From the IMG/VR virus record IMGVR_UViG_3300011114_000999, positions 1 through 53,162 of that record: a DNA stretch of 53,162 nt. The stretch is one strand, 5' to 3'. Positions 20,518 to 29,024 of this stretch are shown piece after piece. Each line of letters begins with the position of its first letter. Within the stretch, counting starts at the first letter, position 1. Source of the DNA: a virus. A model generated the notes under the pieces. That model had not been told where the DNA came from. It did no database searches and saw nothing but the letters and a program-made list of their open reading frames with translations. Both the position numbers and the translations under genes were made by a program.

Positions 20518-20540
20518 TGAGGGAGGGCTTAAACCTCCCT
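20518..20540 (-). terminator. AGGGAGG/CCTCCCT hairpin after the 85-aa gene
   Basis: A seven-base-pair stem with a seven-base loop lies 11 bases after the stop of the 20551 gene, followed on the minus strand by CAGTTATTGCC, closely resembling the element at 19950-19971. Confidence 0.5.
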
Positions 20541-20550
20541 GTTGGTTTGA

Positions 20551-20808
20551 TTACCAATCAGCTTCTAGCTCAAGCTGATGCTTAAGCCATTTGATCAGAT
20601 CCCTGTTATTGGAAATGATCTTGTTAGCAACCACAATGAATGGTTGCATGTTGTCTGTACCTAAATCTAGGAAAGCTTCAAAAGCATCCAAGAATTCAAG
20701 TCGAAATTGTTCCAGCTCACGATCAACCAAAGGTCGGTGCTCACTGGAATCTCTGCGTGCCAGGAGTCTTAAATCCTGGAGCATGTTATACACAGCGGTG
20801 GTGGACAT
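20551..20808 (-). CDS. Helical hypothetical protein (85 aa)
   Basis: ATG 20808 (MSTTAVYNMLQDLRLLARRD) is chosen; the longer frame reads through a repeated leader. The protein is all helix, charged and tryptophan-ended (IKWLKHQLELEADW). It is driven by control module G and has the CAGC/GCTG leader shared with the SSB-like gene. No family recognised. Confidence 0.6.
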   Translation of the reverse strand: MSTTAVYNMLQDLRLLARRDSSEHRPLVDRELEQFRLEFLDAFEAFLDLGTDNMQPFIVVANKIISNNRDLIKWLKHQLELEADW

Positions 20809-20863
20809 AACTGTGGTGCAAAGGAATAAACAGCATCCAAGGCCAGGCTGTAGTTGGCCGAAA

Positions 20864-20921
20864 CGAAGCAGGCTTAAATACAAAATTGATTCATTAAATA
20901 AACAAAATATTAAAACGCAGC
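20864..20921 (-). promoter_or_regulatory. Early control module, copy G (two boxes, 52 bp apart)
   Basis: Minus strand GCTGCG (complement of 20916-20921) and GCTTCG (complement of 20864-20869) flank TTTTGTT and TTTTGTATTTAAG. Its distance to the next ATG (55 bases) leaves room for the structured leader. Confidence 0.6.
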
Positions 20922-21305
20922 AGGATTAATTCTTGTTAGAATTAGATGCAGTTAAGAGAACTGTTTCTAAGGTTGTACTTGAGGTATACCCTTAGAAATA
21001 ATTACCTATTACTGAGTAGTATTAAATACAAAAATAAATTCCTGAATAAATACAAGTCTTATGCAACAAACGACTGCAGTTTAAAACAGGAATAAAGTAA
21101 GAAAAAAAACACAAACAAAACAACAATAAAACAAAATAATTCATTTTAGTATTCCACAGCTCCTGCCGAAAATTTTTTAACGCGCCACTTTCCATCTGAC
21201 GGTTTGGGTGAGAGTGATTGCGGTGGAAGGGATTTGGAGGGAGAATAAGGGTATATGGTGTATAAGTTAAGGTTTGGGGAGTATAACAGGGTATATCTAG
21301 GTTGT
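20922..21305. other. Mostly non-coding stretch of the divergent control region
   Basis: No convincing gene lies here apart from a doubtful 57-codon frame. It holds a nine-base perfect inverted repeat TTTCTAAGG/CCTTAGAAA (20964-20972/20990-20998), two AGGGTATAT copies 40 bp apart (near 21248 and 21288), and a G/T-rich stretch. It lies where leftward early and rightward late transcription part, so promoters or an origin are plausible, but I see no iteron array. Confidence 0.5.
21022..21195 (-). CDS. Doubtful small membrane ORF (57 aa)
   Basis: From ATG 21195 a 57-codon frame has a strong hydrophobic run, YFVLLLFCLCFFSYFIPVL. It could be another early membrane peptide, but the segment is a poly-T tract that would look hydrophobic by chance, and the C-terminus is unlike a protein. 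No Shine-Dalgarno. Confidence 0.2.
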   Translation of the reverse strand: MESGALKNFRQELWNTKMNYFVLLLFCLCFFSYFIPVLNCSRLLHKTCIYSGIYFCI

Positions 21306-21321
21306 AGGGCCCGAAGGCCCT
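21306..21321 (-). terminator. GC-rich tetraloop hairpin after the 48-aa gene
   Basis: Minus strand AGGGCC-TTCG-GGCCCT is a six-base-pair stem with a stable TTCG loop, five bases after the stop of the 48-aa gene. No T-run follows, so it may pause or protect rather than terminate. Confidence 0.45.
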
Positions 21322-21325
21322 GTAT

Positions 21326-21472
21326 TTAGAAAGGAATTTCCGGTGAGTATGGTAATTGTGGACCGAAGTGTAGAGGTAATAGTTCCGATGGTGCGTTGCA
21401 GTCAGAATTATCAATGTATTCAAAGTAGTCACCATCGATTAATACAATGTCATCTGCAATAAACTCAAACAT
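21326..21472 (-). CDS. First early gene: small acidic protein (48 aa)
   Basis: A 48-codon frame MFEFIADDIVLIDGDYFEYI ... ends SPEIPF. It is very acidic (about nine D/E, no K or R), a profile of DNA-mimic or host-inhibitor peptides. Its ATG is eight bases from control module H, so the transcript would be nearly leaderless. As the gene nearest the divergent origin of transcription it is probably among the first expressed. Confidence 0.6.
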   Translation of the reverse strand: MFEFIADDIVLIDGDYFEYIDNSDCNAPSELLPLHFGPQLPYSPEIPF

Positions 21473-21480
21473 GATTTAAA

Positions 21481-21562
21481 CGCAGCAGGTGAATACAAAT
21501 CCTGCTATACCCTACTAACAAAACTATTAATCGCAGCAAGTACTAACCTATTACAACGTAGT
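21481..21562 (-). promoter_or_regulatory. Early control module, copy H (boxes 51 bp apart plus a third box)
   Basis: Minus strand GCTGCG at complements of 21481-21486 and 21532-21537 (51 bp apart), with TTTTGTT and TTTGTATTCA between them, plus ACTACG at 21557-21562. It would drive the leftward 48-aa gene and is the outermost copy. Confidence 0.6.
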
Positions 21563-21747
21563 AACTATCTACTACACAACACCTACCCTAACCAGACCTT
21601 CTTTTTTTGTCTCAGCTCGCTTCCTATCGCTGTAGTTGTCTGATACCTGCCGGGATTTTTACCCCAAATAGCAGTTTTTTAGGCGCCGATAGGGTTACAA
21701 GCATATTTATAGAGCTTAAAATCAATAATATTGAAGAATTACATAAA

Positions 21748-24162
21748 ATGCCCGTATCACCGCAAGATTTTGCCTTATGGGCATCGGTTACAGGTAATAA
21801 TTATCCTGAAACTGCAAGTGAACGCATGGCGTTAGCTCCTCAGGTACATAATTTTGTACGTAATTTTGGTAAATCAGGGGCAAATAGGGTTTTAGAACAA
21901 CCTGGATCAAATGCTGTATACAATCAACCAGTTTCTGCTCAACATTTAAACGCAAACAGTGTATTTGGTTCTCCTATTACGCCAGATAATAATGTTTCTA
22001 AAATCGTAGGCACCTATGATTCAACACTTACTGGAGAACATACTGCTAATCAAGAAGCAGAACGCATTGAAGATACATCTAAACAATACAATTTAGTACG
22101 TAATATTGGTCGTGCAGCCCTTGGCGCCGGACTTGTTGCGGGTGGAGTTGCCCTTGCAGCTACGCCAGAAGGTAGACAAACAGTTCAGAATGCTGCAACA
22201 ACAGTTAAACAGGGCGCTCAAAATATTAGCAACCGTGTTTCTAGTTTCTTAGGGGGATTAGGGGCAGGCCGTGGTATTGATCCAGATACAATACGTAATT
22301 CCGGTGATGTAACACCTCCAACAACAGCACAACGTTACAATCAAGCAGATGTTCCAGTTGCAACCCAAGAAGCACAAGTTGCAAAGGGATCTCCAGTTGG
22401 ATCATTAATTCCTGGCGATAAAGGATATGAAGATCGCCTACTAAATAAAATTTATCAACAAGAACTTGAAGCTAGACCGCCTGCGTTAACCAAAGAAGGC
22501 ATGGAGCGCAACATAGAGCGCAACGCCGTTTTAAGTACAAAACCTGTAACTGAAAGCGAAGTAATTACTTCAAGCCAAACGTTTTCACCAAGTCAAACAG
22601 GAGACATTGTTGCATTAAATCAGAGAAGAGAAGCAGCATCACGTCTTGCAAATGTTGCACGTAAATTGAAATCAGGTATGTCGTTTTCTGATATAAAATA
22701 CGGTGTAGAAACTACTGATCCTCCACTGCCAAATTTACCAGGACTTGAACAACAGGGGCTGTCAGAACGAATTAGATCTTTATCAAGTGTTGAGTTGCCA
22801 GAAGCAATGCCAGCAACCACATCACAACAAACTTCATCTCTTAACCCATCGTTAACAGATGAAGTAGATTTATTTGTAGCTGGGTTAACAAAAAATGCGG
22901 ATCCCTGGACCGGAGAGTACACACCAGCTAGTAAATCTACAGAATCTTTTAATGTTCCTCTTCAAACAATAAAAGGTAAAGTTCCCGACCCATGGTATGC
23001 ACGTGGCCCGCGTCCAGTACGTACAGCTTCTCCAGAAGAACTAAAAGCTGCAAACCTTGTGGCAGAAGTTTATGCTAAAACTGGAGAACGTATTACACTG
23101 GAAAATGCACAGGCTGCTCTTCTTGGTGGTGAACTATCATCAGCAGTGCAAAAAGCCTTTACTCCAACAGACTATCTTGCAATCGGTCCTCAAACATTTG
23201 AACCCGGTCAAGTTCAAACCGGACGCGCAATGCAAGTAGGAACAGGTGAAATAAGAGGGGCCACTTCAAAAGATTTTCTTGAAAGGTTTACAGAAGAAAA
23301 CGTAGCTGGGCTAACAAAACAAGGTCGTCAAAGTGCTTCCCGCGCAACACTTGGAGGTGACTACGTACCTGGAGCAAGCCAGGAAATAACAGACCCTAAT
23401 GCAGTAATTGCAACCGCTGGCGGTAGAACCATGCGTAATGTAAGTGCATTAGATAAAGAAGCTCTTGCTGAAGGAAGAATTGAGTATGCAGGCTTTACCG
23501 GACAAACAACTGACGTAAATCCTGAAGTAGCAGCAGCTACATACAAATCAGCCACAAACCCTCAAAAGGTTCGCATGTTTAATTCTTTACTTAGTCCACA
23601 AAGCTCAAGTCAAGTATTACATTTAAAAACAGAAAGTGGAATAATACCAATGACCACTAATGAATTTAGAAAACGTACAGGCGCACAGGCACATAAAGTT
23701 TTTGCAGACGTTGTACAACAACATGCGGCACATCATGGCATTGAGCTACCTAATCCAGATATTATTACAAACTCTGGTCAAGTTATAGAAAACACAAACC
23801 CAGCATTTATTGAGGCTGCTAATAGACTTATAAATACAAAAGGCATACGTGAATCAGTATACCCAATGATGGCTGCAAAATTTAATGATGTCTTACAACA
23901 ATCAGGTATTAATTTAACTGCAGCTAAAGACCCTGATCTGTCTCATGGCGCATTGAATACTTTAATGGGTGTTGCACGAAACACTTCTACAGCTCAAATA
24001 GGACTTGAAAATTTTGGTAAACTTGCCGGACGTTCTCGTTCCAGGGGTATTGTGAGATCGGATACCAGTCAAATTCCAGTATCAATCCCAGGACCTTCAG
24101 CCGAATCAATTTCTCAAGCTATGAAAGGACTTGGCTTAGGTACTAAACTAAACCCGTATTAA
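21748..24162 (+). CDS. Large virion-type protein (804 aa)
   Basis: ATG 21748 (MPVSPQDFALWASVTGNNYP) is chosen over a TTG at 21607, because this N-terminus resembles virion proteins of cyanophages I remember. There is a glycine/alanine hydrophobic patch (ALGAGLVAGGVALAATPEG, near residue 130), then long disordered A/T/Q/P-rich sequence and a helical C-terminus. It is the first late gene. A role as an internal or tail virion protein is inferred from composition and position only. Confidence 0.65.
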   Translation: MPVSPQDFALWASVTGNNYPETASERMALAPQVHNFVRNFGKSGANRVLEQPGSNAVYNQPVSAQHLNANSVFGSPITPDNNVSKIVGTYDSTLTGEHTANQEAERIEDTSKQYNLVRNIGRAALGAGLVAGGVALAATPEGRQTVQNAATTVKQGAQNISNRVSSFLGGLGAGRGIDPDTIRNSGDVTPPTTAQRYNQADVPVATQEAQVAKGSPVGSLIPGDKGYEDRLLNKIYQQELEARPPALTKEGMERNIERNAVLSTKPVTESEVITSSQTFSPSQTGDIVALNQRREAASRLANVARKLKSGMSFSDIKYGVETTDPPLPNLPGLEQQGLSERIRSLSSVELPEAMPATTSQQTSSLNPSLTDEVDLFVAGLTKNADPWTGEYTPASKSTESFNVPLQTIKGKVPDPWYARGPRPVRTASPEELKAANLVAEVYAKTGERITLENAQAALLGGELSSAVQKAFTPTDYLAIGPQTFEPGQVQTGRAMQVGTGEIRGATSKDFLERFTEENVAGLTKQGRQSASRATLGGDYVPGASQEITDPNAVIATAGGRTMRNVSALDKEALAEGRIEYAGFTGQTTDVNPEVAAATYKSATNPQKVRMFNSLLSPQSSSQVLHLKTESGIIPMTTNEFRKRTGAQAHKVFADVVQQHAAHHGIELPNPDIITNSGQVIENTNPAFIEAANRLINTKGIRESVYPMMAAKFNDVLQQSGINLTAAKDPDLSHGALNTLMGVARNTSTAQIGLENFGKLAGRSRSRGIVRSDTSQIPVSIPGPSAESISQAMKGLGLGTKLNPY

Positions 24163-24191
24163 GCTAGAATAAAGAAAAATTAGAACCTAAC

Positions 24192-24647
24192 ATGACTTTC
24201 CTAGAACCAATTCTGATCCCAGGATGCTTTATTCTAGTTGGCGCAGGCATTACATATGCGGTTTCTAAACTCAATAAAATTAAAACCGTTTCTTATCTTC
24301 TTAAGTACGGTCCTATAATTAAAAAAACATACGACGTTATAGACCCAATTCTAGATAAAAACTTGTCTAGGTGGTATGGATCGGATATTGACAAGGCAAT
24401 AGGTCTGACAATAGAAGCAGTTGCTGATGGCGAATTAACAGATAAAGAAGTTAAAAAACTTTCAATTATTATTGCTGAGCGTTGGTTACCACAAAAAGCT
24501 GCTGATAAAGTTCGTCACTATTCTAAATCTTTATATGAAGTACCTCAAGTATTGGCGGCTAAACAAATTACTGAAATAGTTAACGGAATAACTTCTAAAT
24601 CATCTGGACTTGATTACGCACGTAAACTTCTTTCATCATTTTCATAA
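24192..24647 (+). CDS. Membrane-anchored virion or holin-like protein (151 aa)
   Basis: One N-terminal membrane helix (ILIPGCFILVGAGITYAVS) is followed by an alpha-helical domain with IDKAIGLTIEAVADGELTDKEVKKL, an acidic-loop helix pair. This fits membrane proteins next to virion genes in cyanophage-like genomes, sometimes called holins, but one helix is minimal for that. Its stop overlaps the next start (TAATG). Confidence 0.5.
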   Translation: MTFLEPILIPGCFILVGAGITYAVSKLNKIKTVSYLLKYGPIIKKTYDVIDPILDKNLSRWYGSDIDKAIGLTIEAVADGELTDKEVKKLSIIIAERWLPQKAADKVRHYSKSLYEVPQVLAAKQITEIVNGITSKSSGLDYARKLLSSFS

Positions 24648-24856
24648 TGACTAAAGATAAAAATTGGATTCAAGGAGCGATTAAACGCCCTGGTGCCCTC
24701 ACAAAAAAAGCTGAAGAACGTGGTATATCTGTTAAGGAATTAACCGCTAAAGTAACAGCAAATCCAGATGAATATGACAAGACGACAGTCAAGCAAGCTA
24801 ACCTAGCAAAAACTTTAAGTAAATTACGTAAACACAGACAATCTAAAAACAAATAA
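24647..24856 (+). CDS. Small basic conserved-type virion protein (69 aa)
   Basis: The motif WIQGAIKRPGALTKKAEERG at residues 7-26 recurs, in my memory, in many small phage proteins ('w...a.kkPGal...a...g') encoded near portal and tail genes. The protein is lysine-rich and ends in a basic tail. Coupled to the gene before it. Role unknown, probably head or DNA associated. Confidence 0.6.
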   Translation: MTKDKNWIQGAIKRPGALTKKAEERGISVKELTAKVTANPDEYDKTTVKQANLAKTLSKLRKHRQSKNK

Positions 24857-24860
24857 TAAA

Positions 24861-25319
24861 ATGCAAGCCCCATACAGTCAAGATTACACAGGCCCCGCAG
24901 ATCAAGCTAGAAGAGCAGGTAAATCTCCTGATGTAGGAATTTTAGGTCCGAATCCAAAATCTGCATCAGATCCAAATTCATTTAAAAATGATTTTATTTC
25001 TAGGTATAAATTAAATCCTGATAGCAAGACTTTTTATTCACAGGGTATCTTCCCTGGAGAAACTGCGGACTTATCACAACAGAAATATGACGAAGCAGAT
25101 GGGGCGCCTTATTTTGCTAATCCTAACGATCAAACATTAGCTAACGATTTTGTATCTAAGTATTCAACCGGGATTTCCAGGGGTTTAATTGAAGAAGATC
25201 GTGCAATAACTGCCTCTTCTGTAGATCAATTTAGAACTAAAAAGCCAATGGAAGACTTGAGGGATAGTAATGTAGTATCAGGTAAATTCCCAGGAGCAGG
25301 GGGAGTTGCAACTACATGA
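24861..25319 (+). CDS. Hypothetical virion-cluster protein (152 aa)
   Basis: A polar, disordered-looking protein rich in D, S, P and G (YSQDYTGPADQARRAGK). The repeated NDFISRYKLNPDS / NDFVSKYSTG pair suggests an internal duplication (near residues 42 and 90). It ends in an ATGA overlap with the next gene. Confidence 0.6.
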   Translation: MQAPYSQDYTGPADQARRAGKSPDVGILGPNPKSASDPNSFKNDFISRYKLNPDSKTFYSQGIFPGETADLSQQKYDEADGAPYFANPNDQTLANDFVSKYSTGISRGLIEEDRAITASSVDQFRTKKPMEDLRDSNVVSGKFPGAGGVATT

Positions 25320-25849
25320 ATTACTCAGAACCAATCCGTTTAGCTGGAACAGCGTTAAAAAATTTTTTTAGTGATCCTAATACTATTAAAGGAATGGGAA
25401 AGCGCGTACTTGCTGAAACCGCCATTAATACCGCTGCTCAACAGGTTGTTCCACGCCTAATGGGCAAACGCCCGGAATACAATATTTCTCAGTCACTTCT
25501 TAACACTGGAGTTCAAGCAGCAATAGCAGCACCATTAGCCGGAGGAATGCAAACACTTGGTGTTCCAGAATGGGCAGCTCAAACCGGTAGTCAGATGGTA
25601 GCTTCTCCAGCGGCCTACGCAATTACAAATTCAATTATTCCCGAAACACATAATCAAGAGCATACTAATTCTCACGAATTAATGCAGATACAACAAATGC
25701 ATGCAGAATTAGAACAACAAAGATATAACAATGAAATTAATTTAGCATTAGCTAAAAATTACCATGCACCCACTGAAATTGTACACAGAAATCCAAGTGC
25801 AGACTTGCAGACTGCTTACAATATTATGACACCTAACGTTTCTTATTAA
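25316..25849 (+). CDS. Hypothetical virion-cluster protein (177 aa)
   Basis: The middle is alanine/glycine-rich and mildly hydrophobic (GVQAAIAAPLAGGMQTLG), followed by a polar helix rich in Q, E and H (HELMQIQQMHAELEQQ). Such glycine/alanine patches occur in ejected internal proteins. No family recognised. Confidence 0.6.
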   Translation: MNYSEPIRLAGTALKNFFSDPNTIKGMGKRVLAETAINTAAQQVVPRLMGKRPEYNISQSLLNTGVQAAIAAPLAGGMQTLGVPEWAAQTGSQMVASPAAYAITNSIIPETHNQEHTNSHELMQIQQMHAELEQQRYNNEINLALAKNYHAPTEIVHRNPSADLQTAYNIMTPNVSY

Positions 25850-25853
25850 GGTA

Positions 25854-26978
25854 ATGAATCTTGATCCTAATAAGAATTATTTAACAAACAGTCTTACAAA
25901 TATTCAACAGTTTGTAAAGTCTGCTGCTGATGAGCTACGTAACATTGTTTATAAAAGTAAATATGGATATGGATCTGCTGCGGGTCCTGCAGTAAAAAAT
26001 ATAGCCGAATTAAGAACAGCACCAGAGGCTTTTGTAGCTTCTGCAGTCGGTGATGTTCTTACAGACCAGTCTCGCAAAGAAATTTGGAAATATACAAATA
26101 TTCCAAGAATGGCTGGTGAAGTTGGAAAAACAATTTCATCTGCTGCTGGAATGGATCCTGTTACAGGAGCAATGCTTACAATAGGTGCACCCGCCGTTTT
26201 GCTTGGGTTGAGTGGTCGTACAGGACCTCTTTCTCAGGGTATGCGTCCCAAAGGATATAAAGCAGTTGCACCTGCTTCAAAAGAAAAAGATCCTACAGGT
26301 AGAACGCCACAATCAATACCATTAGAAATAGCCTTAAGATACGGCTTAGGACAAACCAGTCAAATACTTCCCTATCAAGAATTTAAAAAAGAACGTCCAG
26401 ATGTTGCACCTTCTACATATACTCAATATCGTCGATATGAGCATTCAAAACCAGAGCCAGGTAAGTTAATTGGAATTGATCCTGAGGGACAATCTTTTAC
26501 TACTATCGGGGGATTAGTTCGGGGCAGTGCAAAAGGATTGAATGATCCTGAAATTAGAATTAAAGGAATGCCTGTTACTTTAAGTGGTGTTCTTGGTACA
26601 GCAGCAGGACTTGGAGCTGCCTCTGCAGCTTATTCGGCATTACCAATTCAAACAAAATATGCACGTTCTACTGTAGATTTATCTAGATCAGGGCCAACAA
26701 CAAACCCAGTTACAGGAAAAGTAGAAACTGGGGCCGCACGTACATACGGTCCATCTTCTCTTACAACAGCCGGAATTGCAGCTATTGGTTTAGGAACTGC
26801 TGCTGCAGTTGGAGCAGCAACAAAAAAAGTACTTCAGAAAGCAGCAGAGAATAAGATTAAAAAAGATAATCCTGTAGAATACTTAAAGCAAAAGCATGGC
26901 TCCCTTGAGCAGGCAAGCAGTGCTTTAGGTTTGCCACAAGCTCAGAGTTGGCAACAACTTATCCCCTACGTAAAATAA
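25854..26978 (+). CDS. Hypothetical virion-cluster protein with Ala/Gly helices (374 aa)
   Basis: Three hydrophobic Ala/Gly segments (GAMLTIGAPAVLLGLSG, LGTAAGLGAASAAYSAL, TAGIAAIGLGTAAAVGAAT) alternate with polar basic regions, a pattern of phage internal proteins that may insert into the host envelope on infection. The C-terminus is a lysine-rich helix. No enzymatic motif. Confidence 0.6.
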   Translation: MNLDPNKNYLTNSLTNIQQFVKSAADELRNIVYKSKYGYGSAAGPAVKNIAELRTAPEAFVASAVGDVLTDQSRKEIWKYTNIPRMAGEVGKTISSAAGMDPVTGAMLTIGAPAVLLGLSGRTGPLSQGMRPKGYKAVAPASKEKDPTGRTPQSIPLEIALRYGLGQTSQILPYQEFKKERPDVAPSTYTQYRRYEHSKPEPGKLIGIDPEGQSFTTIGGLVRGSAKGLNDPEIRIKGMPVTLSGVLGTAAGLGAASAAYSALPIQTKYARSTVDLSRSGPTTNPVTGKVETGAARTYGPSSLTTAGIAAIGLGTAAAVGAATKKVLQKAAENKIKKDNPVEYLKQKHGSLEQASSALGLPQAQSWQQLIPYVK

Positions 26979-26981
26979 ATC

Positions 26982-27530
26982 ATGGCTTACGGTTTTAATT
27001 TAGGTACAAGCGGAAGTTTTAACACTGAGAATAATTTAGATCCAAACAAGTCTTTTTATGCTAATTATAAAGATCCACGTGGCTCAATGAGTTCGCAAGA
27101 TCAAGACGTAATGAATAATTGGACTGTTCCAAAGTATGATCCAAGTGATTACGAACAAGAACCTATAAATTGGAATAAATTTGGAGTAGCTGAACCTAAA
27201 AAACGTTTTGCCGGAGAGGTATGGGATGTATTAAATAAAGAACAAAACAGAAATCGCTATAGTAGTCAGTTAAATGAACCTAGGGGAGGTTATGGTGGAC
27301 AGCCTTACACAGGCGGTTCTGGACAGATTTTAGAAAACCTTGGTGTTGTTTACCCACAAACACATAGCCCTGTTGTTATACAAGGACAACAAGGAAGTCC
27401 AGGAGCCTTTGGTGATCTTGGATCCCTAGCTGGCATGGGAATTGGCGCCTTGATAGGCGGTCCCGCTGGTGCAGCATTGGGAAGTCAGATTGGTCAAAAA
27501 GCCGGTAACGTTGCGGGCAGCTTCTTTTAA
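26982..27530 (+). CDS. Hypothetical protein with C-terminal glycine zipper (182 aa)
   Basis: The first 130 residues are polar and disordered; the end carries a glycine-zipper (GMGIGALIGGPAGAALGSQI), often membrane-interacting. It is followed by another glycine-zipper gene, so the two may form a pore or membrane plug. No family recognised. Confidence 0.6.
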   Translation: MAYGFNLGTSGSFNTENNLDPNKSFYANYKDPRGSMSSQDQDVMNNWTVPKYDPSDYEQEPINWNKFGVAEPKKRFAGEVWDVLNKEQNRNRYSSQLNEPRGGYGGQPYTGGSGQILENLGVVYPQTHSPVVIQGQQGSPGAFGDLGSLAGMGIGALIGGPAGAALGSQIGQKAGNVAGSFF

Positions 27531-27591
27531 TAATATTCTTAATAGTTTAGAAATTACCTAATTTAAAATAGTAATCAAAAGGATTTAGATT

Positions 27592-28347
27592 ATGTTGCCA
27601 CTAATACTAGGCAGTGCCGGACTCGGTGCTCTTGTCGGCGGTGTTCAAGGCTATCAAAGAAGTGGTGGGGACCTAGGGCGCACACTTGTAAGCGCAGCCA
27701 CTGGAGGCCTACTAGGCGGTGCTACGGGCGGGTTAGGCGGACTTGCTGGTGGTGCAGCAACTCGTTTTGCAGGACAAAAGTTAGGACTTGACACCGCTCT
27801 TGGACAATCTTTATTGAACAAGGGAGTATCTGAAGCCACCCTCAAAGCTGCTCCAGGTTTTTTAGGTGGTGCCACCAACATTGGCACACAACTTGCTGCA
27901 GGTGGTTTACTTGCACCTCTTGCTGGCTCAATCGGACAATTAGGAACCCAAGCAGCTGGCGCTACTACTGCAGGTATACGTGGAATGCAACCAGTTCCTG
28001 GAATGCCTAATGTTGCAGCATTACCGGAAGGAATACAAGATCAAAATCGACCAATAAATTTATATGATGTTTATTACGGACCTGGATTGACTGCCAGAAC
28101 TGCAGAAGAACTGGCCCAAGATGTTCAAATGAAAGGTTTACAAAAACAATTTAATACAATGTATCCGCAGTTAAGTCAGGCCAAGAAAGATGAAATGCAA
28201 CGTCAATTAGCTGCAGCACAGATTCGTCAAAATATTGCTACTGCCGCTAACATGATAGAACGTGGCCAACAAACTGCACAATCTATAGGAATTAACGCTG
28301 CAAATACACTTGGTAATGCATTAGCTTCTCAATATCAATATCAGTAA
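27592..28347 (+). CDS. Glycine-zipper virion-cluster protein (251 aa)
   Basis: Residues 1-60 are a dense glycine/alanine/leucine zipper (LILGSAGLGALVGGVQGYQ, GGLLGGATGGLGGLAGGA). The second half is a polar helix region (DEMQRQLAAAQIRQNIATAA). A Shine-Dalgarno-like AAAAGGA precedes the ATG by eight bases. Probably a membrane-active internal protein. Confidence 0.6.
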   Translation: MLPLILGSAGLGALVGGVQGYQRSGGDLGRTLVSAATGGLLGGATGGLGGLAGGAATRFAGQKLGLDTALGQSLLNKGVSEATLKAAPGFLGGATNIGTQLAAGGLLAPLAGSIGQLGTQAAGATTAGIRGMQPVPGMPNVAALPEGIQDQNRPINLYDVYYGPGLTARTAEELAQDVQMKGLQKQFNTMYPQLSQAKKDEMQRQLAAAQIRQNIATAANMIERGQQTAQSIGINAANTLGNALASQYQYQ

Positions 28348-28349
28348 TC

Positions 28350-28979
28350 ATGGCTAATACACCATTTGATTTTGTAAATTCACCTACAAGATTTGCCTCT
28401 TTAGGATTGAATTTTAAAACTGGGAGGCGGGATGATCCGGCCCAGTCATATTACGCGGGTATTAAATCTGCTGAATCAATACCTGGATTTTCAACTGAAA
28501 AAACAGATTATCAATCTCTTTTATCAGAGTTTGTCCCAGCAGGCTACCAAGCTCCAACATTTGGTACGGCAGCAGACCAACAAATCAACCCGACATTTGG
28601 TGCAGTACCTGACTTATCTCCAGCACAGATAGCAGCTATTCAATACCAACAAATTATGGGGCCTTACAATAGGGCCGAAAGAAACGAGGCAGCGGATTTC
28701 CAACGCCGTTTAACCCAACAACAGTTAGCAGAAACCTATCCTTTTTTAAGTGCTGCCGCCAATGAAGCAACACAACGTGCTTTAGGTGCCAGTAAGGACT
28801 GGGCTGCTTATAAGCAGGGCCTGCCAACTACAGCACAAGATATTATGACGGCCAAACAAAATCAACTTACCAGCGCAGCACAAGCTAAGTACCTTGAAGA
28901 TTTAGGAACAGCAGCGCTAAATACATCAGCAAAGCAACAAGCAAAACTTGGTTATACTGGAAAGAGCTTTTCAAGTTAA
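28350..28979 (+). CDS. Hypothetical virion-cluster protein (209 aa)
   Basis: A polar N-terminus with FDFVNSPTRFASLGLNFKTG, then glutamine/alanine-rich helices (AERNEAADFQRRLTQQQLAE). It starts two bases after the previous stop. No family recognised. Confidence 0.6.
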   Translation: MANTPFDFVNSPTRFASLGLNFKTGRRDDPAQSYYAGIKSAESIPGFSTEKTDYQSLLSEFVPAGYQAPTFGTAADQQINPTFGAVPDLSPAQIAAIQYQQIMGPYNRAERNEAADFQRRLTQQQLAETYPFLSAAANEATQRALGASKDWAAYKQGLPTTAQDIMTAKQNQLTSAAQAKYLEDLGTAALNTSAKQQAKLGYTGKSFSS

Positions 28980-28988
28980 TTGAATAGC

Positions 28989-29017
28989 TTTTTATTAAAT
29001 TAGTTTTTTAATAAAAA
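28989..29017. terminator. AT-only hairpin before the repeat-protein gene
   Basis: TTTTTATTAA (28989-28998) and TTAATAAAAA (29008-29017) form a ten-base-pair stem. It is T-rich on both strands and could slow polymerase between virion genes, but pure A/T stems are weak. Confidence 0.35.
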
Positions 29018-29024
29018 TTTAATT

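Noticed and set aside
21022-21435. Leftward 137-codon ORF in the divergent control region
   Set aside because: Its first half is in a different frame from the well-supported 48-aa gene and has an H/T/P-rich, unlikely composition; only a 57-codon part is listed with low confidence.
21607-21747. TTG-started N-terminal extension of the 804-aa virion protein
   Set aside because: The extension is Cys-rich and unlike virion proteins; ATG 21748 gives a family-like N-terminus.
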